Part shown: positions 1 through 13,200 of the stretch, piece by piece
Layout: each line of letters begins with the position of its first letter
Position numbering within the stretch: the first letter of the stretch is position 1
Program-made: the position numbers and the translations under genes
Assembly: GCF_901933205.1 (NCBI RefSeq)
Contig: NC_044572.1
Coordinates: 111,736,965 to 111,800,964, forward strand
Length of the DNA stretch: 64,000 nucleotides
Direction of reading: 5' to 3'
From: Camarhynchus parvulus
Taxonomy: Eukaryota; Chordata; Aves; Passeriformes; Thraupidae
Notes under the pieces: model-generated
The model's input: only the letters and a program-made list of their open reading frames with translations
Database searches by the model: none
Told to the model about the DNA's origin: nothing

Positions 1-256
1 TACCCTCCTGTGCTTGTTTCACAGAAGCTCGTGAATTAGACAGGCACAGATACTGAAAAGAAAAGTGCCTCAAGATATAGCAGGAGAGCTTGCAGGAACT
101 AAGCTTCAGTGATATGACACTTGGCCTCCACCAGGCTTGGTAAACACAAGCCCCAAGCCATAAGTAAATAGAGGCCCCACTCCACAAACACAGACCAATT
201 AAAATTACAAAGGCAGCCACACTTCTGGGTGGGGCTGGGGGAAGCTTTATTCTTCC
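1..256. other. unassigned non-coding sequence
   Basis: I see no gene or recognisable repeat here. On the minus strand there is an AATAAA word just inside this segment (about 246-251), discussed with the CpG cluster that follows. Confidence 0.5.
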
Positions 257-384
257 ACGGTCTCGCTGTGAGTTGCACACATAATGGTCTCTTAGTTCGG
301 AGCACTGAGTATCGTGTTCCATTGCTATCTGTCACTATCAAACCCGAGCACAAGGCTCTCTCCGGGCTGTGAATTTCTCCCGAG
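257..384. other. small CpG cluster in CpG-poor DNA
   Basis: Seven CpG dinucleotides fall within about 128 bp (ccacgg, tctcgc, ttcgga, atcgtg, cccgag, tccggg, cccgag), while the surrounding kilobases have almost none. The minus strand of the same stretch is open for 98 codons (99-395) and an AATAAA word follows the cluster on that strand. This could be a small regulatory element, a young CpG-bearing repeat remnant such as part of an LTR, or chance. It is far too short for a CpG-island promoter. I do not recognise the protein frame and do not call it a gene. Confidence 0.3.
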
Positions 385-1244
385 GGATTGATCATGCACC
401 TTTAAGAAAATGTTTCAAAGTGAATTTTCTGTGTGTTCTCTTCTGAATGCAAAGCAGAAAGGAGAAGTATATGCAGCAGTTTGCTATTTATCATCAACAG
501 ATTAACAGGCAGGAGTACCAAGCCCCATTTTACCCCTGAGCAAGCAAAATCTCCACAGTGTCTCTTCACCCTGTTCATGCCACAATTTTACTTACTTTAA
601 TACTTTGGATGTGGGAGTAGCCATTTGATTCCTAAGAAATACAGTTCAGCTATAAGCTGTATGTTTAACTAAGAAAATATACTTAAAGAAAATATTTGTC
701 TACTGTTCTATTCTCCAGGGAAGATGTTATAGAAATGGAGAATCCTTTGTCTCCCTCTGCAGTAGGGGGCAGGATGTTTAAGTAAAACTGATGAAACATT
801 CTGGGAAAGGAGTGGCTCCATCACGTGTCAGAGATTTAGTGCAGAATTGAATCAAGGAAGCTTGCTACCCCTTACATGAGACAACTCCTCAAAATTGGTA
901 AGATTGTTGAAAGAAGTGTTCAGTGCTCTCCTAGCAGCCCACGTACCCTGAGCCCTAAATCTAACACCAGAGAGGAGACACCACTGAGTGGCATCTCAAG
1001 GAAAATTGAGATACCAGATGCTTTCTTGAAGTGACTGATAGAAACCTACAGAGGCAGTGCTGGGACTGTGGGTTCTTCTCCAGTTATGTCCGGGCTCAAC
1101 ACCACCTCAGCACTGCTCACGTTCTCTGTTAGCATTTTCATTTTTTATGAAACCTGTCTTCCAACTAAAAAAAACCAAGACAGGCACCAGTGTCATAAAC
1201 TTCTATTGTGAACCAATGTTATAAACTTCCAGAACATCTCTTTC

Positions 1245-1260
1245 TTTATTTATTTATTTA
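1245..1260. repeat. (TTTA)4 microsatellite
   Basis: Four perfect TTTA units in tandem. Confidence 0.8.
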
Positions 1261-4200
1261 CCTTACAATTGCACAATTACATTTTCCAAACATAATGTTG
1301 CAGTTGAGTTTTGTTTTCCTGTTTCAGAAAAGCGCAGCTGAAATGAAAACCTAGATTTTAATTTTTTTATGTGTATATGGGCTTTTTGTCTGTGTGTATG
1401 TACGTGTGTGTGTACATGTGTAATTGGATTCTAGAATTGTATATGTCCATGTTCTTTATTTCTGTACATTTCATTCTCCACCTTGTTAATTTGAAATAAC
1501 TCATGAATGAGGCACTGAGGTGAGGTGAAAAGATAGGTTTGGTCCAAGCCTATGCAAAGCTCTGAAGCTCCTTGTAGTGGAGCAGTAGTTGGACAGAAAG
1601 CCAATTCAGAGAATACTTCAGGAATGATGCTTTCCTGACAGCTTGTGTTATTTATGGGACTGGCCACTGTCTTCTGAACCAGATGGAGCTTTTTTTCTAG
1701 TCTTTTTTTTTTCCCTTTTTTTTGTGATCTGCTGTGCATGGCCTTAATTGATCATAGGGATTGGCATTTAGGTCACTGTCTTTATTTTCTCCAGGGTCAA
1801 GTAGAAGAATCTCATTCACCTTAAAGATATAGCTCACTTAGCGGAGATATTCAGGTCCTCTTGAACATGGGAGGAACATGCAACTGGGAGGATGAGTAGC
1901 ATTTGTACATACAGATTACTTTTCCTTTTATGATATCTATATAGTTGAAGTGGTAGTGCCATTGATATTGAAAACTTCATCCTAAAAAAGGATTTGAAAA
2001 GTATTTGTAACATTCCACTGAAACACCTAAGTAAGAAAGAAAGAATCTTTGTCATTAAATCAATCTTAATTAAAGTTCAGATTCAACACAACTTTACATT
2101 TTGCATGGTTTGCAGTCCCATAAATAATGGGAAACTGGCAGATTGGATTGTATTTAGCATCCATTTAAAAAAATGTACTTAGGATGTAAGTGCTTAAAAC
2201 TTAGCAAAATTTAGGTCGCAACAGTCATACTGTTTTAATCCTCTAAGTGATAGGAGGTTCTAAACTTCCAAGTTTAAGACTAATTAAAACTAATGAGGAA
2301 AAGGAAAAAAAAGCTAAATTATCCCTCAAACTGCTACTTAGGCAAAAGTGAAATATAATAGAGAATGATGGCTTGTTGCAGAAAAACAAATGAAACAAAT
2401 GTGCATTGCAATATGCAGTAGTTACTATTCAGACTTGTTGTGATAAGAAATTGTACATTCATGGTCAGGTACATGACTTCTTAACTTTCAACTGATAAAT
2501 AAAATACTCCTCAAAGACCATAGAAAAAGTTATAAATGAATGGTGGTAATACATCAGATAAACAAGACTGACAAAGAAAATTTCCTTGTAGACTGTACAA
2601 TAGTTCAGACTGCTATTCAAATTCAGGGAAAATTTCAAAAACTACACAGAACTTTAAATAAGTACCATGAATATGGTATAAAATAGTACTAAAAAATTCA
2701 GTGTTTTCACCTGAATTTAGTTTATCTTCCAGTTATGAAGGAGAGATTAATACAATGAAAAAAGGTAGAAATAGATGTAGAAATAGATACACTCTGCAGA
2801 AACAGATGTACTCTCTGTATCCCCACATCTTACCAAATAATATTCCAGATCTACTTAAAAGAGAAAAACTTGTTCATACTACCTGCCAAAAAAACCAGAG
2901 ATGCCTAAGAGACATCATGAGACAAAAAAATAGAGAGTGACAATAATCATAAAGAAACTTCAACATAACAAATGTATTTCTACTTCTGTGAACAGCTATT
3001 AGCTCAGCAGAATCATAACTAAACATTCTTGAAAGGGAGATGTATCAAGGAAATCAGAGAGATTACATGAGACGTATTGAAAAACAAGCAATATGGGAGA
3101 TGAAGCTTGCTGCTTCACAAAGAGATAAGGGAATGAAATATTCTCTGCTGGTGCCAGTAAATTCATTGCATGGATTGACATCGTCAAGCACCAAGTGCAG
3201 AGTCATTATAGACAACAACATTGCCAAAGTTGCCAAACCCGTGAAGCACCTGGTTGAATAAAAATAATAAATCAACCTGGAGTGAGTTATTTTAGCCAGC
3301 TTATGCTGAGGCAAGCTGGCAGATATATACATAGCATAAAAAATACAAATCATTAAACATTCAACTTTGAAATGACATTTAGAAAATGCACTAACTATGT
3401 TTGTAAGACATATTACTTCAAAGTTTCCGTTCAGAGGAACAGAAAGGAGGAAGAAGAAAAGATACCTGAACTAATATTAACAGGGAAAAAATTATCCAAT
3501 AAAATTATATATTGGCTCATAGGAATGTAGAGGTTTTCAGCATGTTTTCTGTGAAATATTCTATTCACTGAAATAACAGAGAGATTTCATCTTCTCTCTA
3601 GCCAATTTCTTTCTTAAATATTTGCTCAACATTGCCCTAGAGAAAGCCAGCAAATTTTAAAGTACTCCTTTCCTGCCAATAAATTATACCACAGAATGCT
3701 GAAAACAGACATTTCAGGTGAGTTTTCTCGAAGTCTTCTAGCACAGGCATGCACCCAATTCTCTTAGGCTTTCTATAAAAATGCTCAAAGGACTATGGAA
3801 AACTCTCCAAGCAAAGGATGCAGAAAAGTATTCTTAGTGGGGCTTATTGTGGGTATTGTACCTCACTGAAAGTGGGATCAGAATATTGCTGGTTAGAGTT
3901 GCATTTTTATGAAATTCAGGCAGATCTAAAACCGGGGGTAAAACTTGTCTTTTTTGCAGTCTTATTTACTTTAATATATAGCCTTAATAAGTAACTGAAA
4001 GCAGTTATTTAATATTCACTGAAAATTAGGTGTAGGTGATGTCGAATATGGATTAAGCCTTTCAAAAACTCCCATAATAAGGCTAAATAGTAACAAATTT
4101 TCTTAGCTCTTGCTGCTAATTAAAAAAAGCTCTCAAACACATCTTTCTCCTAATCATTGTATTATTAAATGCATAAATAAAAAACCAATAATCATATTGC

Positions 4201-5788
4201 TCTTGTAGTAACTTTCTATCCTAGATACTATCAGATTTTCATTTGCATTTTAGATAGTTGATCAGCTGGAAAAATTATTTTGAGTCATAATGTTGGATCT
4301 TGTAATAAATTAGTAATTTTTAAGTCCTGACTCAGAAAGCAAAATTATTATATTTACGTAAATCTTATTTTAGAGAACTTTTGACTTCTAAATTATTGAT
4401 CTGTTTGCTGCCTATTTTAAGGATTTGTGGCTGTATGTGCCATTCGTACCTTTCACACACTGTCATAAATTTTGTAAGAAGTAGGGGTGTGATGCCTTTA
4501 ACTTCTAATGTTAACCTCAAAAAACTTCATCATGGGTATCTGCAGCATCAGGCTCTGGGAATATAATTATTTCTACCAGAGCGAATGAGCCCTGAAAATG
4601 TTAACACGAAGCTCACCTAATCTAAATAGTCCTGAGAAGTACAAGACTCAACACAGTTGTGTAAATATCCTCATCTCTGACAACTGTGCCTTTCCCTCAA
4701 TTCCCTTCATATTTTTCATTATGTGTATTTTATTAAAACCTGCCTATGGCAACTGGGAGCAATCCAGTTTCTGTTGGGGACCATTCTTTCTCTGATTTGG
4801 ACTTGTCTGCAGGCAAGCATGTCTGCTTGCTGTGTTTTTGTTGCTCACATTCCACAGTTTTCCAGATTAGGGAATTCAACAGGTAAACACCCATCTGTCT
4901 TGCAGTCTAAGTTCCTGCCCTCATATTTCCCTAGGCTTCCAGCTGTGGTTCTTCAGAATTTTGTAGTTGATAGCCATGCCTTGGGAGAGTGCCAAGGCAA
5001 CCTTTGCTGCTGCTGTCTCAGCTACATACACAGAACTTCAACACCTATTGCCAGCAATGTCTTACCTGATCCTTGACAGCTGCTTCCTCCAGGGAAATCC
5101 TGCACATCATTTTCCTTTCGCCTTTCTGCTTGTGCAAAGAACATCCTTATTCTCCAAAGAAAACCCTAATGACACTGTAGAAACAGTCATCTTAATGTTC
5201 CTGGGGTATAAAAATTCTACACGGTGAACCAAAATTCAAAGGGGTCTCAACATTAATTATCACGATGAAAGGAGCCAGTTGAAAGAAGTATTTTTAAACA
5301 TATCTTTTGTGGATATAAAGACAGAAAATATTGGCATCCTCTTCCTTCTTTAACTCACTAGGATTTTGGCACAGGATTTTCCTTCTGCTTCTACATTTTT
5401 AGGATCTATTTTATAGATATATCCTAATAAAACCAATCTGACTTCTTCAGTAGAACCATCTTCCTAATACAGAGAATTCTATTACATTTTTAAAACCTTG
5501 TCAGATTTCCCTGTTAAAATTTCTAAATTTATATTATTGGGTTTTTTTCTAATAACATTAAAATAATGTTGCTGAACTTTGAATAACTTTACTGGAATGT
5601 ATTCAGAAAGTTACACCAAAAGACACAGTAATCTCACAAGGAAATCTTAAACATTGCATGAAAAGGATCCAAAATCTGTGTATGCAATATTTTGAGTATA
5701 TGACCACAACTGGATTTAAATTTACATTTTACGCACCTTGTTAGGATTTTAAAATACCATTTTAATGCAATAGAAATTTCCAACACTT

Positions 5789-5822
5789 AATGTTATAACA
5801 CAGTGTGCAATGTTATAACACA
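5789..5822. repeat. duplicated 14-mer
   Basis: AATGTTATAACACA occurs at 5789-5802 and again at 5809-5822, and GTGTGCAA follows within a few bases of each copy. It looks like a small local tandem duplication. Confidence 0.7.
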
Positions 5823-8800
5823 CAAAGTGTGCAAACTTTGGCTGTCCAAACCACTATAAATAGGCACATGTAAATTAATCTCTGCTTTCAAGTATCTATA
5901 TACAAATATGTACTTCATATAAACTTATAAATATATATATGTAAATTTTAGGCATAATTTAACTAAGCCTTCAGGGCAAAAAATCTTTGTAACACTGAAG
6001 ACACAATTTTAATAGAATGGAAATAGTACGATAAACTTTTTCTAAACAGTTCACATAAAAGTAAAGGAGAGCCGTCAGAGGGTTTTTTGTCTTTTTTTTG
6101 TCCTCTGTGAATCAATGAGATCTACAAGAATGCCTGGTCTTTAATCATGAAGTATTTAAAAAGCTTAAATCCAGAAAGGGATAACAACCATCTGAAAAAA
6201 GGGGGAACTATTTTTCCATGGACTAGACTTGCTTTCTTTTCTTACACACTTTGTTGAGCAGCCTATATGGCCAGAGGCTATTCTGGACTTAATCCTAGGA
6301 AATGAGCCAAGCGTGATAAATAAGGCTGAATGCTGGGAGTGGCTAGCGTAAACCACTGTGTCATTAGTCACAAGCCCTCAATAACCAAGTATATGTTTTC
6401 TTCTGGCATTTCTAAAAGCAGTCTTCTAATTTAAAGCTCAGTCATTCCCTCTGTGTTGGAAATGTCAATCAAGAATATGCAGAGAGCCCCAGAAACTAAC
6501 CACTTGCTCAAAAACTCCGGGTAGATCAATGCATGAATTATGCTCCGCTGTGAGAGACACACCACGCTCCCAAACATGACTTGCTTTTGAAAGTACTGAT
6601 CAGATTGCCTAGTCCTATGTCCATACAAGTACACCAGCAAAATATTCTTACTGTCAGCAGCAGCAGAAAAATTAGGCCCATCCCTCCTACTAGGGAAAAG
6701 CCAATGTTTTTTTCTACTAAATTATTTGAAAATAATTTCAAATAATAAGGAGAGAAATGGCAGTAAATGTAAAAAAACTCCAAAAAAACCTAAAAATTTA
6801 AACGTGTTATTTTTTTCCTTACTATCTTAAACTTCTGTACAGTTAAACAATTTGTCCTCAATTTAAAAAAAGGGGGGAAAAAAAAGCTTAAAATAAAACC
6901 TAATCATCACACTCGTCTACCCCACTAAATAAACAAAAAAATCCTCAGCTATTCTTCTTTGCTTTTGGAGAAAATATGGCAATTTGTATTCCAATTTTTT
7001 CAAGCCAAAGTTACAGGGGGCTAAAATAGGGCTTTATAATGGAAGTTGATTGCAACCCTAACTATAGAGGGGCTACTGCCTTTCCATAATAAAGAGCTGC
7101 ACATTTCCAAGGAGGGGAGGAGAATACTGCTCTGCATGACTTCTTGTAATTTTGCTTCTTTAAATTAAGGTTGTGTCTCGGGAACTTTCTTAGTTTTTCT
7201 GAGCATAAAGTTTGATATTTCACTTCATGTGGTTTTAATTCTGATCCTAGCACACTGGCATTTTGCAGTTGATACATATTAGAAATAGGGAAAATTATGA
7301 AGCTTTGCACTTTTTCAGAGCTGTGATCCCAATTTAGTTTGGAGTTAGTAGTTTTGGGGGTTTTTGTGTTCTTTTTTGGTGGGTTCTTGGGTTTTTTGGG
7401 GTGGCTTGTTTTTGTTTTTATTTGTATGAATCATATGAAAAGGTCATGCAGGCTGAAGCAGCAATTTAAACATGTTTGGATTTAGTTTGCTTGCTTCGTA
7501 TTGTCTTCTTGCTTAACGGTAGAATGATTTTTGGCTGTTTAAATTTCAGTCTGGAATGTATGCTGGCTGTTTTTCTTTTTTTCTGGGCATAAAATGGGTG
7601 AGACCACAGAGACAGTGTCAGGAATGTAAACTGTGACCATAATAACCAGTGCCCAGGTATGATATTATTAGCCTCAGCTCCTATTGCACAAAGGTTTGAA
7701 TAGCAGTAAATTTTTCAGTCATCTGGATGTTTTATCACCATTGAAGGCTGCTGACAAACAACAAAGAGCAAGTAAAAGAATGAGATTATGCAAATTTAAA
7801 TTGGGATTGTTTTCAAATAATCATAAGTCATATTGGTGTGGGTTTTTTTTCAGTGTCTTCAAGGGAATACAGAGGGGATGAGACATGAAATGGACACCCT
7901 TGGAGGAAAGATTTAGTTGCATAGAAATTCGGATATATGGTCTGGTCTCCAAAACTTTAGTATAGACATAAATCCATTCATATCTATTGCTCCACTGCTT
8001 CTATCTCTGCAAAAAGCCATGGAGCTAGATTTTGTGCTATGTCTATGATTAGTGAACCTAACACTTTAAAATGTTTTCATAACAATGACAGGTGAGAACA
8101 TCCTTCCAATTTAAGGAGCTTTGCATGCAGATTAAGGGCCTACCAGACTTAAAAGCACAACTCATGGGTAGAAAGGCTCTTGCCTTTTTGGAGACAGCAG
8201 GCAAAAAAACTTCACTTGTACAAAAAGCATAGTTTGGAAACTCCGGAGCAGAACTATAATGTACCAGCGAGGATTGCTAAAAGATTCATGCATTTAAATT
8301 CTTTTCTGCAGTATTAAAATCCTAAGTGACTATGGAGGAAATTAGTTTAAAAATTTAATTCTCACACACATTTATTAATTGAAATGATGGAATAAAGGAC
8401 TGTATTTAAAGACAAAATTTACATTTGACATTTACAAAATGTCTTCTAAAATTACTGCCTAAGTATATAATACATATTTTTTTGTGTATTCTTTCCCTAG
8501 AATACTCTAAAGAGTAGGCTTTAATGTTAAAATTGTCCTTTCCAAATATTAATGAAAACAGCAGTATTGTTTTTCAAAAGTCTTATTCAGAACACAAAAG
8601 TGTGGCATTTCACACTTGAAAAGGGTGTTTTTACATCACTAGTAGAGAAAACTGGAACCATGCCTTTTTGAGTATCCAAGAATACTCAATACCCTTTCCT
8701 TTCTGGTTTAGGTACTCTAGGTACAAAAAAAAAGGATTATCAGGTCCTGAAGAATCAGTAAGACTTTTTTCTTCTTCAAGTCCATGTATAAATAGACACG

Positions 8801-9066
8801 TGAATAAACATGGGAAAGACTAGTCATAAAACATCAAACCATACATGGAAAACATTGTAACTTTGTTTTAAAATCAGTTCTAAGTGTAGAATGTTTCAGT
8901 ACGTTTTATAACGTATCTGAACCATAATTTTATGTATATATTATAATATCAATGTTTGATTGTGTTTGTACCACACTGAATTCCCATTTCCCCACAGAAA
9001 CAGTGACTCACATGATAAGGATAAAAATTTTAGTCCCTTAAATAAAAAAAAATTAAGACAAAAAAG

Positions 9067-9092
9067 TTAAGTTTAAAATATTTTAAACTTAA
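9067..9092. repeat. perfect 26-bp AT-rich palindrome
   Basis: The sequence is identical to its own reverse complement over 26 bases. Each half arm reads TTAAGTTTAAAAT, and there is no spacer. It lies in a larger block of repeated AAGTTTAA words (about 9060-9115). It could extrude a cruciform. It may equally be a by-product of low-complexity expansion. Confidence 0.8.
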
Positions 9093-9273
9093 AAAAGTTT
9101 AATATAGTTTAAAATTTCATAAAAAATACACAAAATAGGCAATTGAAGAAATGTACATTCAGATGATTTTATTCAAATGTGAAGCTAGTGTATTTTCCAT
9201 GTTGTCAAAAAGAAGTAGGAAATGTAGTACAAGTTTCTTGCTAATTGAAAATCCTCGTCTTCATAGTTCAACA

Positions 9274-9325
9274 TTGCATTAAGAAAATAAATGCAATTCT
9301 TGCATTAAGAATACAAATGCAATCC
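9274..9325. repeat. 26-bp tandem duplication
   Basis: Two adjacent 26-bp copies (9274-9299 and 9300-9325) both begin TTGCATTAAGAA and end with an ATGCAAT word. They differ at only a few positions. Confidence 0.8.
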
Positions 9326-10207
9326 TTTGAGGCAAGATTTTTTTCCCCTTTTTTTCAAATGATAGTGAGAAGTAGATATTTAAATTGCTGTGACTTTCAT
9401 GTGTCTTTACTCATCTAGGTTCAGCCCACATATGTATTTTAATCTATTTTGATTAAAATACTGTGGTATAAACTCTGTGGACCTCTAACTCCATAGAATA
9501 CATTGGTATTAAATTAAAACTTAGTAAAGCCAGAAAAACTACCAGAGTGTGAATGGATCAACCAATATTTTTAGTTCAACTTAGTAGATGCCACTGACTA
9601 AAAACCAAAATGCAATCACAAATTTGCCAGGAATGGAAAAAAAAGAAGCGCTTGATTGTTTTCCTAATTAACTTACTAAAGATAGGGTTAATTTGACAAT
9701 ATTTTAAAGCATCCATATGCCTTAAGTTGCATGCTTCTGTATGTCAGTTAAGCAGAGAAGTTTTTCTAGGGTAAGCACTGTCAAATACAGAAAAAAAATC
9801 AAGGAGTCTGTAAGTATAATGCCTTCTTCACAAAAAGTTATCTTAAATCCATGATCAGAGTTAAATATACTACACCCATAAAATACAAATATACACCTTT
9901 AATGTATTACTCACTTGCTTAATTACTTATTTCTGTTGAAGTTATTTTGTTCTGTTTCTTGAAGGGTGAAATTTACCATAAAAACAGTACATCCAGGAGT
10001 TTAAACACACCAGACTCATTCATATAGAACACTAAACATTCTGTCACCAAGAAATATTCCTGTCACAGAGGCTTTACACATTTCAGGATGTCTGACAACA
10101 TTCCTAGGAAAAAATTGCAGTTCATTGTGAAATGTTGATTAGGAACGGCACACAACTGCTTTGTAATGGCTAGTTTATGTGTTATAACAAGTCTGAAATT
10201 ATGTTCC

Positions 10208-10223
10208 AAAAAAAAAAAAAAAA
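10208..10223. repeat. poly(A)16 tract
   Basis: Sixteen consecutive A residues. No retrogene body or target duplication is recognised beside it. Confidence 0.7.
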
Positions 10224-13200
10224 CCCACTAACCAAAAAATAGTCATTTCTAGTAAAAGAACAAAATAATTATGATTTAAGGGACAGTACCAAATCTGAGC
10301 ACTGTATTTTTCAAAAATCAGCTGGGAGACACTGCTTGTTAAAGAGAACAGGTTTAATGTGCTGTGAGATTTATGATTTAGTGATTACTCACCTTTAGGT
10401 TCCTACACGGAGCATTGCAAAGGGCTACCTGACCTTAAACAGTATTCAAGTAGGGATGCTGAGATCCAGTGCAGAAGTGTTACCTAACAAGCTCAGAATT
10501 TATCTTCTTTCATTAACTTCAGACCTTAAACATAATACAATATTTTTTTGTGGCTTAAAAGTATATAAGCATCTGTTAGCAGAAGCCCTTTATTTCACAT
10601 AACAAGAGAATTCTGTTTATAATGTGTCACCAGCTGCTCAGTCAAAATGGGTTCTATTAGAACTAATTTAATTTTACATAAGTTGATCTATTTGCATTCT
10701 GAGTCTCCAGTTAAATGACTAGGTACTATTTTGTAGACTGATCCCGCTTCAAGCCTCAGTGTATGGACAATGCTTAATCAGTGTGTACATCAGGAAATAA
10801 ACATAATCAGCAAGTGCACTAATTAAGCCAGGAAAATTTTGCAACATGCATACACTGTATGGATTAACAAGGCAATTCATTAGAAATCTTAATTATGGAA
10901 TATTATATTTTCCGTACATTTTATTTTATGATGCTTCAGATGAGTTTTCTCTAAATACAGAAGCCATCTACACTTCTCAAAGTACACAGTGAGATCCTTT
11001 TAACTCAGGCACATCTGTGTAGCCTCTAGTCTGGAAGCCTCTATGGAAAACACGCTTTGTTATCTCCAGCCAGATAACCTGATATGCTCTCTTAAACAAG
11101 CGGCTGCTAATCAGATGTTAATATGGAGATGATTTAAAAATAAATACAAAATAAAACATATAGATAAAAAATTCATTTGGTGATGTGGAGCCTCTTCTAA
11201 TCCTTAAGAAGGGTTTTTAACATGTTTATTTCCGAAAAGTCAAAAAATTGGCACCTCGAGCTTGAGACACAGCACTCAGGTTTTAATGCAAAAAGCTTCC
11301 ATTGAACTCAGCATGCTTCAAGCTTTTAGTATAAACTGCCGGCAAGACTCCAGTCTGAAGCAGAGATGTCAATAATGCCAAACCTGCATGGTGGTAAACA
11401 TGCGGGCTCCTCTTCTTTGGGTAATAACACTGCTTCTTTGACTCCCTGTCTAACAAAAGTTGCATCCTACTGTACAGCTCCACGTAAACTTCTTGATGAA
11501 GGAGTTTTTCATGTGGAATAAAGGAGATTGGTCTTGTTGGAAGTACAAGGAATCAACCAAGCAGTTTGTATCAGCAGAAGTGGACTTTATGAAAAGCACT
11601 TTATCTCTCAGAGAGAAGTACTATAATATAGCTAACTTCTGAAGTTGTTCTACACCAATGGAGAAGGACTCAGAATGTTAGCATGGCTTTCTCCTGTGTA
11701 GCCAAGAAACAGGCTGTTTCAGAGCTGAATGTGGGTAAGATCATTGTATCACATCTAAGCCTTGCATGTACAGCTTGCACTTTGCAGGGAAAGGCTACCA
11801 TGATTTTAAACTACAGCAAAGTGCCTCCTGCAGCACCTTCCGAAAGATGAAAAGGGGCCCTGTTTCCACAGCAAAAGGACACATAACTATGCTCAGTAAA
11901 TAAGAAATGTTTTACCAGATAGAAGGTTATGTATAGAAAAAGATAGAAAGTTCATCTCAGGTGCTCCACAGCCAGACAGCCCCAAAGACATCTCCTGGAG
12001 CACTGGTACGTTTGGCAAGTGGGAGAAACAGAAGGGTTGAAAGTCCCCTAGGATATTATTTTTTAAACCTTAGGTTAGAATACCATGGAAGGACGTTTCT
12101 GCATAGGCCCAAAACATAGATCATAGCTCTCTAACACGATGTAAGGTATCCTTCTTGTCCTTTTATTAACTCATTCTTTGCTCCTTTTCCATCTTCATCT
12201 CAAAATCACTCATGGGAAGTGCACATACATTTTCAGCTCTGTAGATGCAATCTGCATAAACTATCAGGAGATTCATTGTTGGGAAATATTCTGGTCATCG
12301 CAAGAATAGCTGAAATGAGGTTATAAATCTTTGCCATTACCACAGCCAAGCTTATTTCTTAGAAAATAGGTGAAGCTAAATTCCAGTGTTAATTTAGTTT
12401 AGGTCTGTCTGAAGAGTATGAAATGGGCACACTTCCATGTTGTCATCTTACCACAGTACAGGACCAATTTTGTTCTTGTTTTACTGTGCTTTGGATGCAA
12501 AATATTGGTTTTAACTGCTAGCGTTTTCCTGCCCTTGATGTCTCTCATATTAAGAAGAATAAGCCAATTGTAACTTTAACATTAATTTACATTAAGATGA
12601 CTAAGGTCTGGGGGCTTTGACTGTAAACTTAAAAACTACTGTCAAATAAGAGTTACAGTCTGGTCTGTTGCTAGCAGAAATGCCAAGCAGTGCCCATATT
12701 AGGATGGTCCCTTGGCATCTGCATGAGTCATAAACGTGTCTTTTGGCCACTGCCTCATTTATTGCTCATTATGTTTTTTGTGGACTGGTAAAGCAGATAT
12801 AAATAGAAAAATGCTTACGTAGTATGACGGACAGATTAGGTTTAAACATTTTCAATAGTATATCCAGAACCTGACAAAATAGCTATTATTGGCATCTGAA
12901 AATTCCCATCCCATAGAGGATTATTCATATATATTTAGGGCATGCTTACCACCTTATTTGTGGCAACAGGCATACAAAAAAAAAAAGCTCAACAAAAAAC
13001 CCAGGGTCTAATATATTCAGTGAAAGCACTTAGTAGAGATATGAAATATTCATGTGAGGGACACTGGGTTTAACAGCACAATAAAAATGCGTTCCCAAAA
13101 CAGAGGCCAGATCACTTAAATGAGATGGAAAAGGATATGTGACAGCACCAAACCCTTGTCCAGAGTTCTGGCCTAAAGGCAATGAAATAAGTGAATTGAC

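Larger units (their letters stand above)
385..7330. other. gene-free AT-rich interval
   Basis: No coding exon, RNA gene or interspersed repeat is recognised. The only structure is low-complexity sequence: a four-unit TTTA run (1245-1260), a degenerate TG-rich stretch (about 1388-1422), T-rich DNA (about 1689-1722), a duplicated 14-mer (5789-5822) and a T-rich loop between CAGAGG and CCTCTG arms (6076-6107). The open frames here (up to 117 codons at 4723-5076) show no family motif and overlap one another in different frames, as chance frames do. Confidence 0.6.

Noticed and set aside
4723..5076. 117-codon plus-strand open frame with Cys-rich and hydrophobic stretches.
   Set aside because: It overlaps two other open frames on the same strand, with no conserved motif or gene context.
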